Assembly (NCBI RefSeq): GCF_937900395.1
Contig: NZ_CALCDX010000242.1
Location: 1-64,000 of the forward strand
Source of the DNA: an uncultured Caulobacter sp.
Lineage (GTDB): Bacteria > Pseudomonadota > Alphaproteobacteria > Caulobacterales > Caulobacteraceae
Direction: 5' to 3'
Length of the DNA stretch: 64,000 bases
The notes under the pieces are model-generated. The model saw only the letters and a program-made list of their open reading frames with translations. It was not told the origin of the DNA and did no database searches. Both the position numbers and the translations under genes were made by a program. Positions 17,209 through 25,698 of the stretch are shown piece after piece (position 1 is the first letter of the stretch; each line of letters opens with the position of its first letter).

Positions 17209-18338
17209 GCGAAGGCTCCTTGGGGCAAGTCCAGCAAATCGGCGATGACGGTCTCGGCCAGGCCGAACGCGGTCGACGCGCCGGTGCCGCCCGTCACCAC
17301 GGCCAGACGCACTCCCGGCGCGGGCGTCTCGACCAGGCTATGTCCCGAGGCCGATGCGTAGGTGCCGATCCAGCGCTCGATCACGGGGGGCGGCGCCTCG
17401 CCGAACACTTGCGCGAACTCGTCCAGGATCAGGGCGTCGACATCGTCGCGGCCGAAAGGATCGGGCGTCGGCGCGTAGTGATGGCTGTCACCGACCACCA
17501 GCGATCCATCGGCGCTCTGCACGACGATCAGGTGGACGCCATGCTCCAGATGCGTGGGCTGTTCCGCTTCGAGCCGCGCGCGCAAGGCCTCCGCCTCCGG
17601 CAAGGCGGCGTAGCCGAGATAGCGGACCAGGCCGAGGTCGGACATGACCGGCGCCGGCAGCCGCCAGCCCGGATCGGCCAGGCGCAACATCTGTAGTTTG
17701 CATCGGGTCACGCCGGCGCGAGCAAAGCTGTCCGGAAACAGCGTCGCGAGATCATCACCCGGGCAGACCACGATGGCGTCGGCCGTGACAATACCCGCGG
17801 AGGTCTCCAGCCGCCCGGTCTCGACGCCGCGGACCGACACGCCCCGCAGGAAGGTGACGCCTTGCGCGGCCTCGAGCCAGGCCGCCAGGCGCGGGATGGC
17901 GGTGCGCGACTCCACGCGCAGGTCGACGCTGCTGGCTAGCCCGCCCATCACTTGGCCTCGCGTCGGGAGGCGATCGCCCAGCGCGTCGACGTCGCGCCAG
18001 GCGCAGCCCTCGGCCATCTCGGTTTCCAGGAAGGCTTTGAGCACAGCCTCTGCCTCGGGGCGGCGGGCGATCATCGTCAGGCCGCGCTGGAGAACATCGA
18101 CGCCCGCCGCTTCGGCAACCTCGCGCCACACCTCCGCCGAGCGACGCGCATGGCTCCAGACCGCGCCTCGCTCCTGGCCCGTGACGGTGACGAAACCGAA
18201 GTTGCGAACCGAGGCGCCGTTGGCCTGGGCGTCGCGGTCGACGACAATGACGCTCTTGCCCAGTCGTGCGGCGGCCAGGGCGTGGGCCAGGCCGACAATG
18301 CCCGCGCCCACCACGGCCAGGTCAAAACCCTGCTTCAA
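17205..18338 (-). CDS. FAD-dependent oxidoreductase, TIGR03364-like (aminophosphonate oxidase candidate)
   Basis: 377 aa. A Rossmann FAD site lies at the N-terminus (DLAVVGAGIVGLAHALAAARLG ... VVDRD, within residues 6-35) and a DAO-type fold follows, ending GGTGASTAFGLAETV. I chose the TTG at 18338: GGGAAGG precedes it by a good distance, it puts the FAD motif at the very start, and the in-frame alternative at 18392 overlaps the previous gene by 41 bases. Members of this family cluster with phnX and are thought to oxidise aminoethylphosphonate or N-methyl forms to phosphonoacetaldehyde. That fits the lack of PhnW here. Confidence 0.85.
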   Translation of the reverse strand: MKQGFDLAVVGAGIVGLAHALAAARLGKSVIVVDRDAQANGASVRNFGFVTVTGQERGAVWSHARRSAEVWREVAEAAGVDVLQRGLTMIARRPEAEAVLKAFLETEMAEGCAWRDVDALGDRLPTRGQVMGGLASSVDLRVESRTAIPRLAAWLEAAQGVTFLRGVSVRGVETGRLETSAGIVTADAIVVCPGDDLATLFPDSFARAGVTRCKLQMLRLADPGWRLPAPVMSDLGLVRYLGYAALPEAEALRARLEAEQPTHLEHGVHLIVVQSADGSLVVGDSHHYAPTPDPFGRDDVDALILDEFAQVFGEAPPPVIERWIGTYASASGHSLVETPAPGVRLAVVTGGTGASTAFGLAETVIADLLDLPQGAFA

Positions 18339-18351
18339 AACGAACCTTCCC

Positions 18352-19302
18352 TCACCGTGCAGCGTCCTCGGCGACGAGATGCTGCAGCACACGCTTCTCC
18401 AGCACCAGCAGCGCGGCGGCGCCGTTGGTGCGCATCACCAAACCCTCCGCCAAGGGACGCACAGCCTCGCCAAGCGCTCCGGCGAGATGCCGGAAAGCCG
18501 GAGCCGCCTCGCCGCCCACGCCGTGCAGCGCGCACAGTTGACGCCAATCGAACGCGAAGCTTTCCAGAACCTGGATGAACCGCCCTGCCCGCGCACGCGC
18601 TTCGGGACTGTCGATCGTCACGGTCAACTCGCTCCGCAGGTCGTCCAGCAGCCACTGGACCTCGGCCGCAGGCATGATCGGCGAGCGCTGGTTCAGCTCG
18701 GTCAGCAGCGGATGATCGTCGCTCGGATCCCAGTTCACCGAGCGCCATTGGTCTCGCGACGTCGCCGGCGCATGCACGAACCGCCAGAACGCCGCCGTGC
18801 CGGTCGTGTCGGCGACCAGATGGATCCGTTCCCCGGCGGCGTTGTTCTCGACGTGGTGGCGCCGCCAGTTGTCGAACACCCAGGCCTCGCCCGCGCCCAT
18901 GTGCACGGCTTCGCCATCACAGTGAAAGCGCACCTGCGGCCACGTGAGCACCGGAATGTGCAGCCGCACGCGAGTGTGCCAGTGATAGTTGATGTCGGCG
19001 TGCTCGGGCACGCCCGCGCCCGGCGCTAGGCGCATCAACCGCGAGCGGCTCCAGACCACGCCAAATCCGGCGAGGGCCTGTTTCATATACGGCATGGCCT
19101 CAAGCCAAGGCGTCGGCGCCATGCGGCCCTGGACGTCGTCATTCTCGCCCCCGCCGGCGGTGATCAGTCTGACCGCGCTGTTTCCGGGCACCTGGTCGGG
19201 ATGGGACACCCAGGCCTCGGGCGGCAAGACGGCGACCTCCGCCTGGAGCCGGGATACGTCGAACAGCAGCGGCAGCTGGAAGAAGGGTTTCGAAAGACGC
19301 AT
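18352..19302 (-). CDS. Aspartyl/asparaginyl beta-hydroxylase family dioxygenase
   Basis: 316 aa. The N-terminal ~190 residues form a cupin-type Asp/Asn hydroxylase domain: Fe(II) ligands are likely in PEHADINYHWHTR (HxD) and the distal His in WVFDNWRRHHVEN, with the 2-oxoglutarate arginine in GERIHLV. The C-terminal part (about 200-316) is helical and of unknown role. The 2OG oxygenase reaction hydroxylates a carbon, classically in Asp/Asn, but the substrate of bacterial members is mostly unknown. It starts 1 base after the TPR-sulfotransferase stop. A second, shorter member of the family is encoded two genes upstream in the same operon. Confidence 0.82.
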   Translation of the reverse strand: MRLSKPFFQLPLLFDVSRLQAEVAVLPPEAWVSHPDQVPGNSAVRLITAGGGENDDVQGRMAPTPWLEAMPYMKQALAGFGVVWSRSRLMRLAPGAGVPEHADINYHWHTRVRLHIPVLTWPQVRFHCDGEAVHMGAGEAWVFDNWRRHHVENNAAGERIHLVADTTGTAAFWRFVHAPATSRDQWRSVNWDPSDDHPLLTELNQRSPIMPAAEVQWLLDDLRSELTVTIDSPEARARAGRFIQVLESFAFDWRQLCALHGVGGEAAPAFRHLAGALGEAVRPLAEGLVMRTNGAAALLVLEKRVLQHLVAEDAAR

Positions 19303-19303
19303 G

Positions 19304-21220
19304 TCACGCCGTCTCCGTCAGCACGTCGGCCAGCGCCGTGCGTAGCGTCGCAAGCCAGGGCGCGTAGCGCTTCCATTGCTCCAGACCCTCACGCCCGATC
19401 GGCTGGCGCACTTGCTCGGAACTCGGCGTCCGGATGCCGCGCCGGGTCTCATGGAAGCGCAGGCACGCCGGCTCGAAGGGCAGACCGATATGGTCCAGCA
19501 TACGACGCGCGGCGCCTTCCAGATCGTCGACCACGTCCTCGTACTGGACCTTGAGCACCCTCCCGGGCAGCACAGCCTCCCAATGCCGCATCAGGTCGAG
19601 ATAGATCCGATAGTAGCCGGCGATGTCTTCCAGGCTGTAGGTGAATTCCTGGTTCGTCGTTCCGAACAGCTGCTTGAAGTTGCTGAAGCAGCAGGCCATC
19701 GGCTCCCGTCGCACGTCGATGATCGTCGCGCGCGGCAGGATCAGCTGGATCAGGCCGATGTGCCAGAAGTTGTTGGGCATCTTGTCGATGAAGAACGGCC
19801 GTCCCAGCCGCCGATAGGCCCGCGTCTCGCTCAGGAAACGCTCTCCCAGCGCGCGGGCTTGCGCGGCCTTCAGGTCGAGAAGCGCGGCGGGGTTTACGGG
19901 TAGGCCGCAATCGGGGTCTATCCCGCACAGCTCGCCGACGTATCGGCCGATCTCGGTCAGCTCGTGCGTCCCCTCGACCTGAGAGTGCGACGCCAGGATC
20001 TGTTCGATCAGGGTCGAGCCCGAGCGCGGAAGCCCCAGGACGAAGATCGGCGCTGAACTGTCCGCGCCCCACCCTGCCCGCTTCACGAACGCCTCGGTGG
20101 TCATCGCCTGCTTCAGACGCTCTGCGCAACGCTCGGCGGCATCCGTTCTATAGCGGCTGGACGTTCGCCTCAGGGCGTTGCCGCGCGCGTAGAATCCCCA
20201 GGAGGCGGCATAGTCGGCCTGGTCCTCGAGCGCCTTTCCGAGGGCGAAACGGAGATAGACGCGATCCATGTCCTGCAGATCGGGCCTGGCCTCGGCGGCG
20301 CGCATGCGCGCGATGTCGTTGTCGTCGAACCGATGGGTCTTGAGGTTGGCTAGGCTGAACCAGGCCACGCCATGATCCGGACGGGCCGACAGGGCGGCGC
20401 GATAGTCGGCGACGGCCTCGACGCCGCGCCCCATGGCCTTCAACGCGTTGGCGCGCCACAGGCGCAGGTCGGCGACCTCCTCGGCGGACTCGCATGGTCC
20501 GGCCAGGAGCCGCGCGTAGAGGTCGATCACCGGTTCGAAATCACCAAGGCCAAGACAGGCCGCGCCGTACAGCTTCAGAACGTGGCGAGCGTCTGGCGCG
20601 TCTTCCAGCAGGCGCTCGGCCTGCTGGCGCGCCGCTTGATGCTTCTGGGCCTGCAGCAGCGCCATGGCGTAGTCGAAGCGCGCCTCGCGGTAGTCCGGCG
20701 CGCGCTCAAGGATCGCGGCCAGCAGGGCCTCGGCCTCGTCCGCCGCCCCGCCTTCCAGCCGGATGCGGGCCAGGAGGCGGAGCGCGCCAACGCTCTCGCC
20801 AGCCGTACGGAGATGGTCGCGCAAGACATCTTCGGCGGGCTCGAGATCTCCGTCGGCCAGCAGGCTTTGAGTCGCTACAACGGCGGGCGGAAGCTGCTTG
20901 AGGACCGCTAGATGTTGAGCCGCGACGCTGGCTTCGCCAGCTTCTCCGCGCAAGCGATGCAGCTGCTCCAACATGTCCCAGCAGGCTGGGAGCGCGGGAT
21001 TGAGCGCCACGGCCTCACGCAGGGCGGCGATCGCGGCCGGCCCCTCTCCCAGGGCGATCAGGCACTGCGCACGCTCCTGATGAAGCCGACTGAAGCGCGG
21101 ATGGTCTTCCCGCAGGCGCTCAAGCGACGTCAGCGCCTCGGTGACGCGTCGCTGTTCACGCAGCGCCCTGGCTTCACGCAACAGCGCTTCTCGATCGTCT
21201 CGCGCTTCGGAACCGCTCAC
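19304..21220 (-). CDS. TPR-repeat sulfotransferase
   Basis: 638 aa. The first ~370 residues are helical tetratricopeptide-type repeats; the last ~270 form a sulfotransferase. The PAPS 5'-phosphosulfate loop is FVLGLPRSGSTLIEQIL and the 3'-phosphate-binding segment is DVRREPMACCFSNF. GTG 21220 is chosen because it forms a GTGA overlap with the stop of the previous hydroxylase gene; the reading frame is open 30 bases further upstream to another GTG. Proteins of this design transfer sulfate to unknown acceptors. It lies between two Asp/Asn hydroxylases and below another sulfotransferase and a TBDR, so sulfation and hydroxylation of one substrate or peptide is suggested. Confidence 0.85.
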   Translation of the reverse strand: MSGSEARDDREALLREARALREQRRVTEALTSLERLREDHPRFSRLHQERAQCLIALGEGPAAIAALREAVALNPALPACWDMLEQLHRLRGEAGEASVAAQHLAVLKQLPPAVVATQSLLADGDLEPAEDVLRDHLRTAGESVGALRLLARIRLEGGAADEAEALLAAILERAPDYREARFDYAMALLQAQKHQAARQQAERLLEDAPDARHVLKLYGAACLGLGDFEPVIDLYARLLAGPCESAEEVADLRLWRANALKAMGRGVEAVADYRAALSARPDHGVAWFSLANLKTHRFDDNDIARMRAAEARPDLQDMDRVYLRFALGKALEDQADYAASWGFYARGNALRRTSSRYRTDAAERCAERLKQAMTTEAFVKRAGWGADSSAPIFVLGLPRSGSTLIEQILASHSQVEGTHELTEIGRYVGELCGIDPDCGLPVNPAALLDLKAAQARALGERFLSETRAYRRLGRPFFIDKMPNNFWHIGLIQLILPRATIIDVRREPMACCFSNFKQLFGTTNQEFTYSLEDIAGYYRIYLDLMRHWEAVLPGRVLKVQYEDVVDDLEGAARRMLDHIGLPFEPACLRFHETRRGIRTPSSEQVRQPIGREGLEQWKRYAPWLATLRTALADVLTETA

Positions 21221-21840
21221 GACGTCGCGCTCAGAAGCGGCGCCAGCCACGCGGGGTCAGGCTGGTCCGCGTCGAAATATTCGAAGATCAGATGGATGCG
21301 GTCCGTACCGCCGGCGTTGCGCACCCAATGGGGGCCGAGGTTATCGACTTCGACCGCCTCACCCACCGGGAAGTGATGCTCGGCGCCGCCGAAGAACGAG
21401 ATCACATCGCGATTAGTCGTCAGCGGCACGTGGATCTTGTGCGGCCACTTGGCGGCTGGATTGGCGTCGATATGCGGATGGATCACCCCGCCGGCCGGCA
21501 TCCGCGCCAGCATCACCCGCGGGAACACGCCGCGCGCATAGCCGTAGTCGCGAACCGCTTGGGCCAGCACCGGCTCCAACCGATCCCGCCAAGCCGCCCA
21601 GGCGGGGCGATCGTGCGAACCGCGCCAGTCGCGCGGACTGTCGACGAAGCGGAAGACAATGTGCCGGGTCGTGTCCAGCACCTCGAACTTGTTGGGCTTG
21701 GCCGCATTCTCGGCGTCCCAGATCGCCTCGGGGATCGCCAGCACTGCGGCGCGCAGGGCGGCGATATCGACGGGGCCGAGGCGGCGCACCGCCTTCGTCT
21801 TGCGCGGATTGGCCGTCAGCTCGAGCCGCGCGCCGCTCAT
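21217..21840 (-). CDS. Aspartyl/asparaginyl beta-hydroxylase family dioxygenase (short form)
   Basis: 207 aa, essentially only the catalytic domain. Likely Fe(II) ligands are in VIHPHIDANPAAKWPHKIHV (HxD) and NLGPHWVRNAGG, with Arg in TDRIHLIFEYFD as the 2-oxoglutarate contact. It overlaps the upstream sulfotransferase gene by 4 bases and the downstream TPR-sulfotransferase by 4 bases, so translation is tightly coupled. Substrate unknown; see the longer relative at 18352. Confidence 0.82.
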   Translation of the reverse strand: MSGARLELTANPRKTKAVRRLGPVDIAALRAAVLAIPEAIWDAENAAKPNKFEVLDTTRHIVFRFVDSPRDWRGSHDRPAWAAWRDRLEPVLAQAVRDYGYARGVFPRVMLARMPAGGVIHPHIDANPAAKWPHKIHVPLTTNRDVISFFGGAEHHFPVGEAVEVDNLGPHWVRNAGGTDRIHLIFEYFDADQPDPAWLAPLLSATS

Positions 21841-22475
21841 CGCGCGCCCTCGAAGTCGTAGCCGAAGAGCTCGAGGTCCTGGGCGTAACGTTTGGCGACG
21901 CCGTCGATCAGCGCGCGGTCGTAATAGGCGCGATAGTCCTGATGCGAGGTGCTGTTGACCCGATCCAGCGGACGCGGCGCGACGCCGATGCGCGCGCAGA
22001 TCGCGTCGTAGGAGCCTTGCATGTCCTCGACCCGCCCCACCTGATCGGCGAGCAGGGTCTTGCCGTCGTCGTCGACCAGCAGCCAGGCCTGCGGCTGGAA
22101 CAGGATGTGGCCTTCCGGCGGGTCCACGAACAGGAAATGGCGCATGGCCTCGCGCGGCTGCCGTTGGAACACGTCGCCGCCGCGCAGCATGAAGGCGCAG
22201 TACGAGACGAAGCGATCGAACGGATTGCGCACGAAGGCGAACTTGAAATAGGCGGTGAAAGCCTCTTCGCCGAGGTAGGGCCGCACCTGGCGCAGGGACA
22301 GGTGCCCATGCTGGATCGCTGCGAGATCGGCCCAGGGGAAGCGCTTGTTCACGAACAGGCCGACCTGCTCGACGTCCTCGTCGCCCATTCGCTCGCGCAA
22401 GGCCTGCCGGACGGCGTGCGTGCCTGTCTTGGGAACCGCGGCGAAGATGAAGCGGTGGCGATGAGAGACGATCAT
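21837..22475 (-). CDS. Sulfotransferase family 2 protein
   Basis: 212 aa. It begins MIVSHRHRFIFAAVPKTGTH, where the VPKTGTHAVR segment is the PAPS 5'-phosphosulfate loop; FVRNPFDRFVSYCAFML is the 3'-phosphate loop. ATG 22475 is chosen because it puts the PAPS loop near the N-terminus as usual; the frame runs on to a GTG at 22526 lacking a ribosome binding site. This family resembles carbohydrate/chondroitin-type sulfotransferases. It is the second gene of the TBDR operon, 63 bases after the receptor stop, with a hairpin in between. Confidence 0.8.
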   Translation of the reverse strand: MIVSHRHRFIFAAVPKTGTHAVRQALRERMGDEDVEQVGLFVNKRFPWADLAAIQHGHLSLRQVRPYLGEEAFTAYFKFAFVRNPFDRFVSYCAFMLRGGDVFQRQPREAMRHFLFVDPPEGHILFQPQAWLLVDDDGKTLLADQVGRVEDMQGSYDAICARIGVAPRPLDRVNSTSHQDYRAYYDRALIDGVAKRYAQDLELFGYDFEGAR

Positions 22476-22493
22476 TTTGGCCGTGTAAGCGAA

Positions 22494-22528
22494 AAGTGGC
22501 GCCCCGCCCGACGAGCGAGACGCCACTT
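22494..22528 (-). terminator. Stem-loop between receptor and sulfotransferase genes
   Basis: AAGTGGCG (22494-22501) pairs with CGCCACTT (22521-22528) across a 19-base loop. It lies in the 63-base gap after the receptor stop. It may lower expression of the downstream genes relative to the receptor, as is common for highly expressed receptors heading an operon. Confidence 0.4.
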
Positions 22529-22538
22529 CCTGGTAGGC

Positions 22539-25340
22539 TTAGAACTTGTAGCGCAGACCCATCATGTAGGTCGAACCGCTCTGGTTCTGGTTATAGAGGT
22601 AGCGGTTCTGCCCCCAGAACTGCGTGTCCTTCTGGTTGGTCAGGTTGACGGCGTCCAGCGAGACCTGCAGCTTCTCGGAGATCTTGTAGAACGCCGCGGC
22701 GTCCACGTAGGTCGACCCCTCGAAGCCTCGGGTGCTGGCGCTCATCGGCGACGCGTTGCGGCCCGTGTACCAGCGGGTGCGGTGGCTGAGCGATCCGCGC
22801 AGACCCCAGTTGTCGGTCTCATAGTAGAGCGTGGCGTTGTAGCTGGTCTTCGAGATCCCGGTCAGCGCCTCGTCGGCGTCGACATAGGTGTAGTTGGCCA
22901 TCGCGCCGAACTTGTCGAACGGCGCGGGTAGGAACGTGAAGTCCGCCTGCGCGGCCAGCTCGACACCAGTCAGCTTCTTCTTGCCCGCGACGTTCACGGG
23001 CATCGAGAACTCCTTCACGATCGTGTTCGCGGTCGCGCCGGGGATCGTGGTGAAGGGCACGCCGGTCTGGCTGAACGGCACGTTCTCCAGGGTCAGCGAG
23101 CCGATAAAGTTCTCGATGTCCTTCTGGAACACGCTGGCGGAGAACATGCCGATCTTGCCGAAGTAGTATTCGACGGCGACGTCCAGGGTCGTGTCCTTGT
23201 ACGGCTTCAGGTTCGGATTGCCGCGCGACGCGGTGATCACGCCCGAGTCCGGATCTTTGAACGCGGTGCCCTCGGCGGCCATGGAGCCCATCCCGGGACG
23301 GTTCAGGTTCTGGGTCGCCGAGAAGCGCACCTGAACCTCAGGCGTCAGCTCCAGCACCGTATTCAGAGCCGGCAGAACACCCGAATAGCTGCCCTTCACG
23401 TCGGTGGTGCCAAGGTAGGCGTAGCTGTCGCCCTGGATCCAGCCGGTGCTGTGGGTGTCGGTCTGATAGCCGCGCAGGCCCACATTGCCACGGAGGCGCT
23501 TGCCGAACAGCTCGTGATCCCAATCCAGCTGAACGTATTCGGACACGGTCTCTTCCGTGGTCGTGTAGACGTTCTCGATGTCCTGCAGAGCGCCGCCCGT
23601 GCCGTCCGTGTTCGGGCCGAGGCGGTGATATTCCTTGTACTTGGCGAAGGCCTTGGCGTAGTCGCCGATCAGCCACGAACCGAAGTTGTTCGAGAACACC
23701 GTGGTGATGTCGCCCACCGACGTGCCGCGCGCCTTGGCGCGGGTGCCGTTGACGTTATCGTCGTAGAACAGGTCTTTGCCGTCCTGGCGGAAGCGGTGAT
23801 AGGCCGCGCCGGCGCGTAGGGTCAGCGTGTCGTTCAGCACGTAGTGCGCGTTCAGAACGCCCTCGCGTAGTTCCGACTGGTTGTAGAAGCTGCGGTAGTA
23901 GAACGAGTCCATCGCGTAGTTGGCCGCATTGGTCGGATCCCAGCCCGGATACTGGAACGAAGCGGACTGACCGTCGGCGCCGTAGTTGGCGATCAGGTTA
24001 CCCTTGGCGCGCATGTAGAGTTTGTCGTCATAGGGCGTCTTGTAGGTCGACTTTTCGTAGCCGACGTGGCCGTCGAACGTCAGTCGCTCGGTAGCGTCCC
24101 ACTTGCCGGTGAGCGCCAGCTGGCGGAAACGGTTCTTGTTCAGCGAGCGGCGATGCTCGCTGCCGAACGTCGTCCCCGTGACGTCCATCGAGGTGACGTA
24201 GCCGTTGCTGTCGTAAGCCAGACTGTTGATCACCGACGGCTTCTGGAACACGGTCGGCCACACGCCGCCCGGCGCCGTGTCGAAAGCGACCGAACCCGTC
24301 GAAGAAAGCGGACGGGTGGCCAGGTGCAGCTCGTCGCGGTGCGTCGTGAACTGGCCATAGAGGCCGTCCAGGGTCAGCAGCAGGTTATCGACAGGCTTCC
24401 ACTGGACGGCGGTCGTGATGCCCAGGCGTTCCATCTTGGCGTCCCAGGATGAAAGCCGGTTGCCGTCGGCGAAATAGAGGTCGCCGGAGACGAACTTGGC
24501 TTGCTGGGCGGCGCTCAGCTTCGAGATGTCGAGACCCTTGGTCACCAGCGAGTTCATCGTCGAGGCGGAGGGGTGCGAATAGTTGTAGGTGTTGTGGCCC
24601 TGCTCGGTCGTCTGGCGCTTGGCGTAGGCGATCGAAGCCAGCACGCCGAACCGGTTATCCCAGTTCTGGCTGAACAGAGCGGCGATGCGCGGCTGGGTGT
24701 CCTTGGTGTACTGGTTGGTGCCCAGTTTCAGCGACAGCGCGCCCTTGGAGCCGGGCTGGTAGTCGAACGGCTTGCCGGTGAAGAGGCCAACGGTGCCGGC
24801 CATGCCGCCTTCGTTCTGTGCGGCTTCGAAGGTCTTTTCGACCTCGACGCGCGAGAACAGTTCCGAGGCGAAGATGTTGAAGTCGAAAGCGCGGTCGCGC
24901 GAGCGTTGGCCGCGGCTGTCCTGCGCCGAGTCGACGTTACCCAGCACTTCCATGCCGTTCAGTTGCACGCGGGCGAAATCCGGGCCCAGGCCGCGCAGCG
25001 AGATGCGACGACCTTCGCCCGCTTCACGGTTGATCTGAACGCCCGGCAGGCGCTGCAGCGACTCGGCCAGGTTCAGTTCCGGGAACTTGGCCATGTCCTC
25101 GGCGACGATCGCGTCCTTCTGGATCACCGATTCGCGCTTGATGGCGCGGGCGTCGGCGAGCGATTTGCGGAATCCGGTGACGACGATCGCATCGACGGTG
25201 TCGCTGGCGCCCGCGCTCTCCGCGGCCTGCCGCGCGAAAGCCGCGGTGGCGCTGGCGTCGGCCACGAGCACGGCGACCGTGCACAGCAGACAGCTCTTCA
25301 AGTTCGGCCGCCAGGCCCGAACGGATTGCAACTTCAGCAT
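22539..25340 (-). CDS. TonB-dependent receptor (TIGR01782-like)
   Basis: 933 aa from ATG 25340, preceded by AGGGG; the frame is open to a GTG-type start at 25358. A signal segment (about 1-36, ending AFARQ) is followed by the TonB box region AIVVTGFRKSLADA, a plug with SLQRLPGVQINREAGEG and RRISLRGLGPDFARVQLNGMEV, and a barrel ending LRYKF. This receptor type is frequent in Caulobacter and Xanthomonas and takes up carbohydrates or other substrates. It is first in the operon with sulfotransferases, Asp/Asn hydroxylases, flavoenzyme and phnX, and carries box 3 of the GntR-type operator just upstream, so a phosphonate-containing substrate is a serious possibility. Confidence 0.9.
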   Translation of the reverse strand: MLKLQSVRAWRPNLKSCLLCTVAVLVADASATAAFARQAAESAGASDTVDAIVVTGFRKSLADARAIKRESVIQKDAIVAEDMAKFPELNLAESLQRLPGVQINREAGEGRRISLRGLGPDFARVQLNGMEVLGNVDSAQDSRGQRSRDRAFDFNIFASELFSRVEVEKTFEAAQNEGGMAGTVGLFTGKPFDYQPGSKGALSLKLGTNQYTKDTQPRIAALFSQNWDNRFGVLASIAYAKRQTTEQGHNTYNYSHPSASTMNSLVTKGLDISKLSAAQQAKFVSGDLYFADGNRLSSWDAKMERLGITTAVQWKPVDNLLLTLDGLYGQFTTHRDELHLATRPLSSTGSVAFDTAPGGVWPTVFQKPSVINSLAYDSNGYVTSMDVTGTTFGSEHRRSLNKNRFRQLALTGKWDATERLTFDGHVGYEKSTYKTPYDDKLYMRAKGNLIANYGADGQSASFQYPGWDPTNAANYAMDSFYYRSFYNQSELREGVLNAHYVLNDTLTLRAGAAYHRFRQDGKDLFYDDNVNGTRAKARGTSVGDITTVFSNNFGSWLIGDYAKAFAKYKEYHRLGPNTDGTGGALQDIENVYTTTEETVSEYVQLDWDHELFGKRLRGNVGLRGYQTDTHSTGWIQGDSYAYLGTTDVKGSYSGVLPALNTVLELTPEVQVRFSATQNLNRPGMGSMAAEGTAFKDPDSGVITASRGNPNLKPYKDTTLDVAVEYYFGKIGMFSASVFQKDIENFIGSLTLENVPFSQTGVPFTTIPGATANTIVKEFSMPVNVAGKKKLTGVELAAQADFTFLPAPFDKFGAMANYTYVDADEALTGISKTSYNATLYYETDNWGLRGSLSHRTRWYTGRNASPMSASTRGFEGSTYVDAAAFYKISEKLQVSLDAVNLTNQKDTQFWGQNRYLYNQNQSGSTYMMGLRYKF

Positions 25341-25361
25341 GAGAATCCCCTGCCCCAAAAC

Positions 25362-25373
25362 TGGTATGGACCA
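25362..25373. promoter_or_regulatory. GntR/HutC-type operator box 3 (TGGTATGGACCA)
   Basis: Reads TGGTCCATACCA on the other strand, i.e. one base away from box 2 (TGGTCTATACCA). It lies 22 bases before the TBDR start codon. The arms TGGT/ACCA are shared with boxes 1 and 2. Confidence 0.6.
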
Positions 25374-25570
25374 GAAGCTTTAAGCAGGCTGCCACGACAC
25401 CTGCGTGACAGTGACGGGCCGTCAGCCAAAATTCGTTGCGCGAGCACCTGCCTTCGGCCGAGGGCCGAGATCATTTACTTTCGGAACGGATCATTCTTCC
25501 GGGCCATTCTTGTGGGCGCGGTTCAATAGGTCCAGGACGTGCTGGCGCGGCGTCGCCACGTGAATGGCTT

Positions 25571-25584
25571 TTGGACTATACCAA
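25571..25584. promoter_or_regulatory. Degenerate box related to the GntR-type operators
   Basis: TTGGACTATACCAA; its inner 12 bases differ from box 2 in one position (A for T at position 4). It sits about 230 bases before the TBDR start and 115 bases before the LacI start, so it could serve either gene or be chance. Confidence 0.35.
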
Positions 25585-25698
25585 TAATCGGCCCGTTGAC
25601 GCTGGGCCGCCTGAACTCGAGGCGTCTTCCCAGCGCGCGCGCTTGTATTGCAGGGGCTTCCTGAGCATCTTCGCCGAACTTTCGGGGGAATATCGCGC

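Larger units (their letters stand above)
25341..25698. other. 358-base gap without a gene; divergent promoter region
   Basis: Lies between the leftward TBDR gene and the rightward LacI gene. It holds the third GntR-type box at 25362 and a related degenerate box at 25571. No ORF with coding character was found. Confidence 0.6.
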
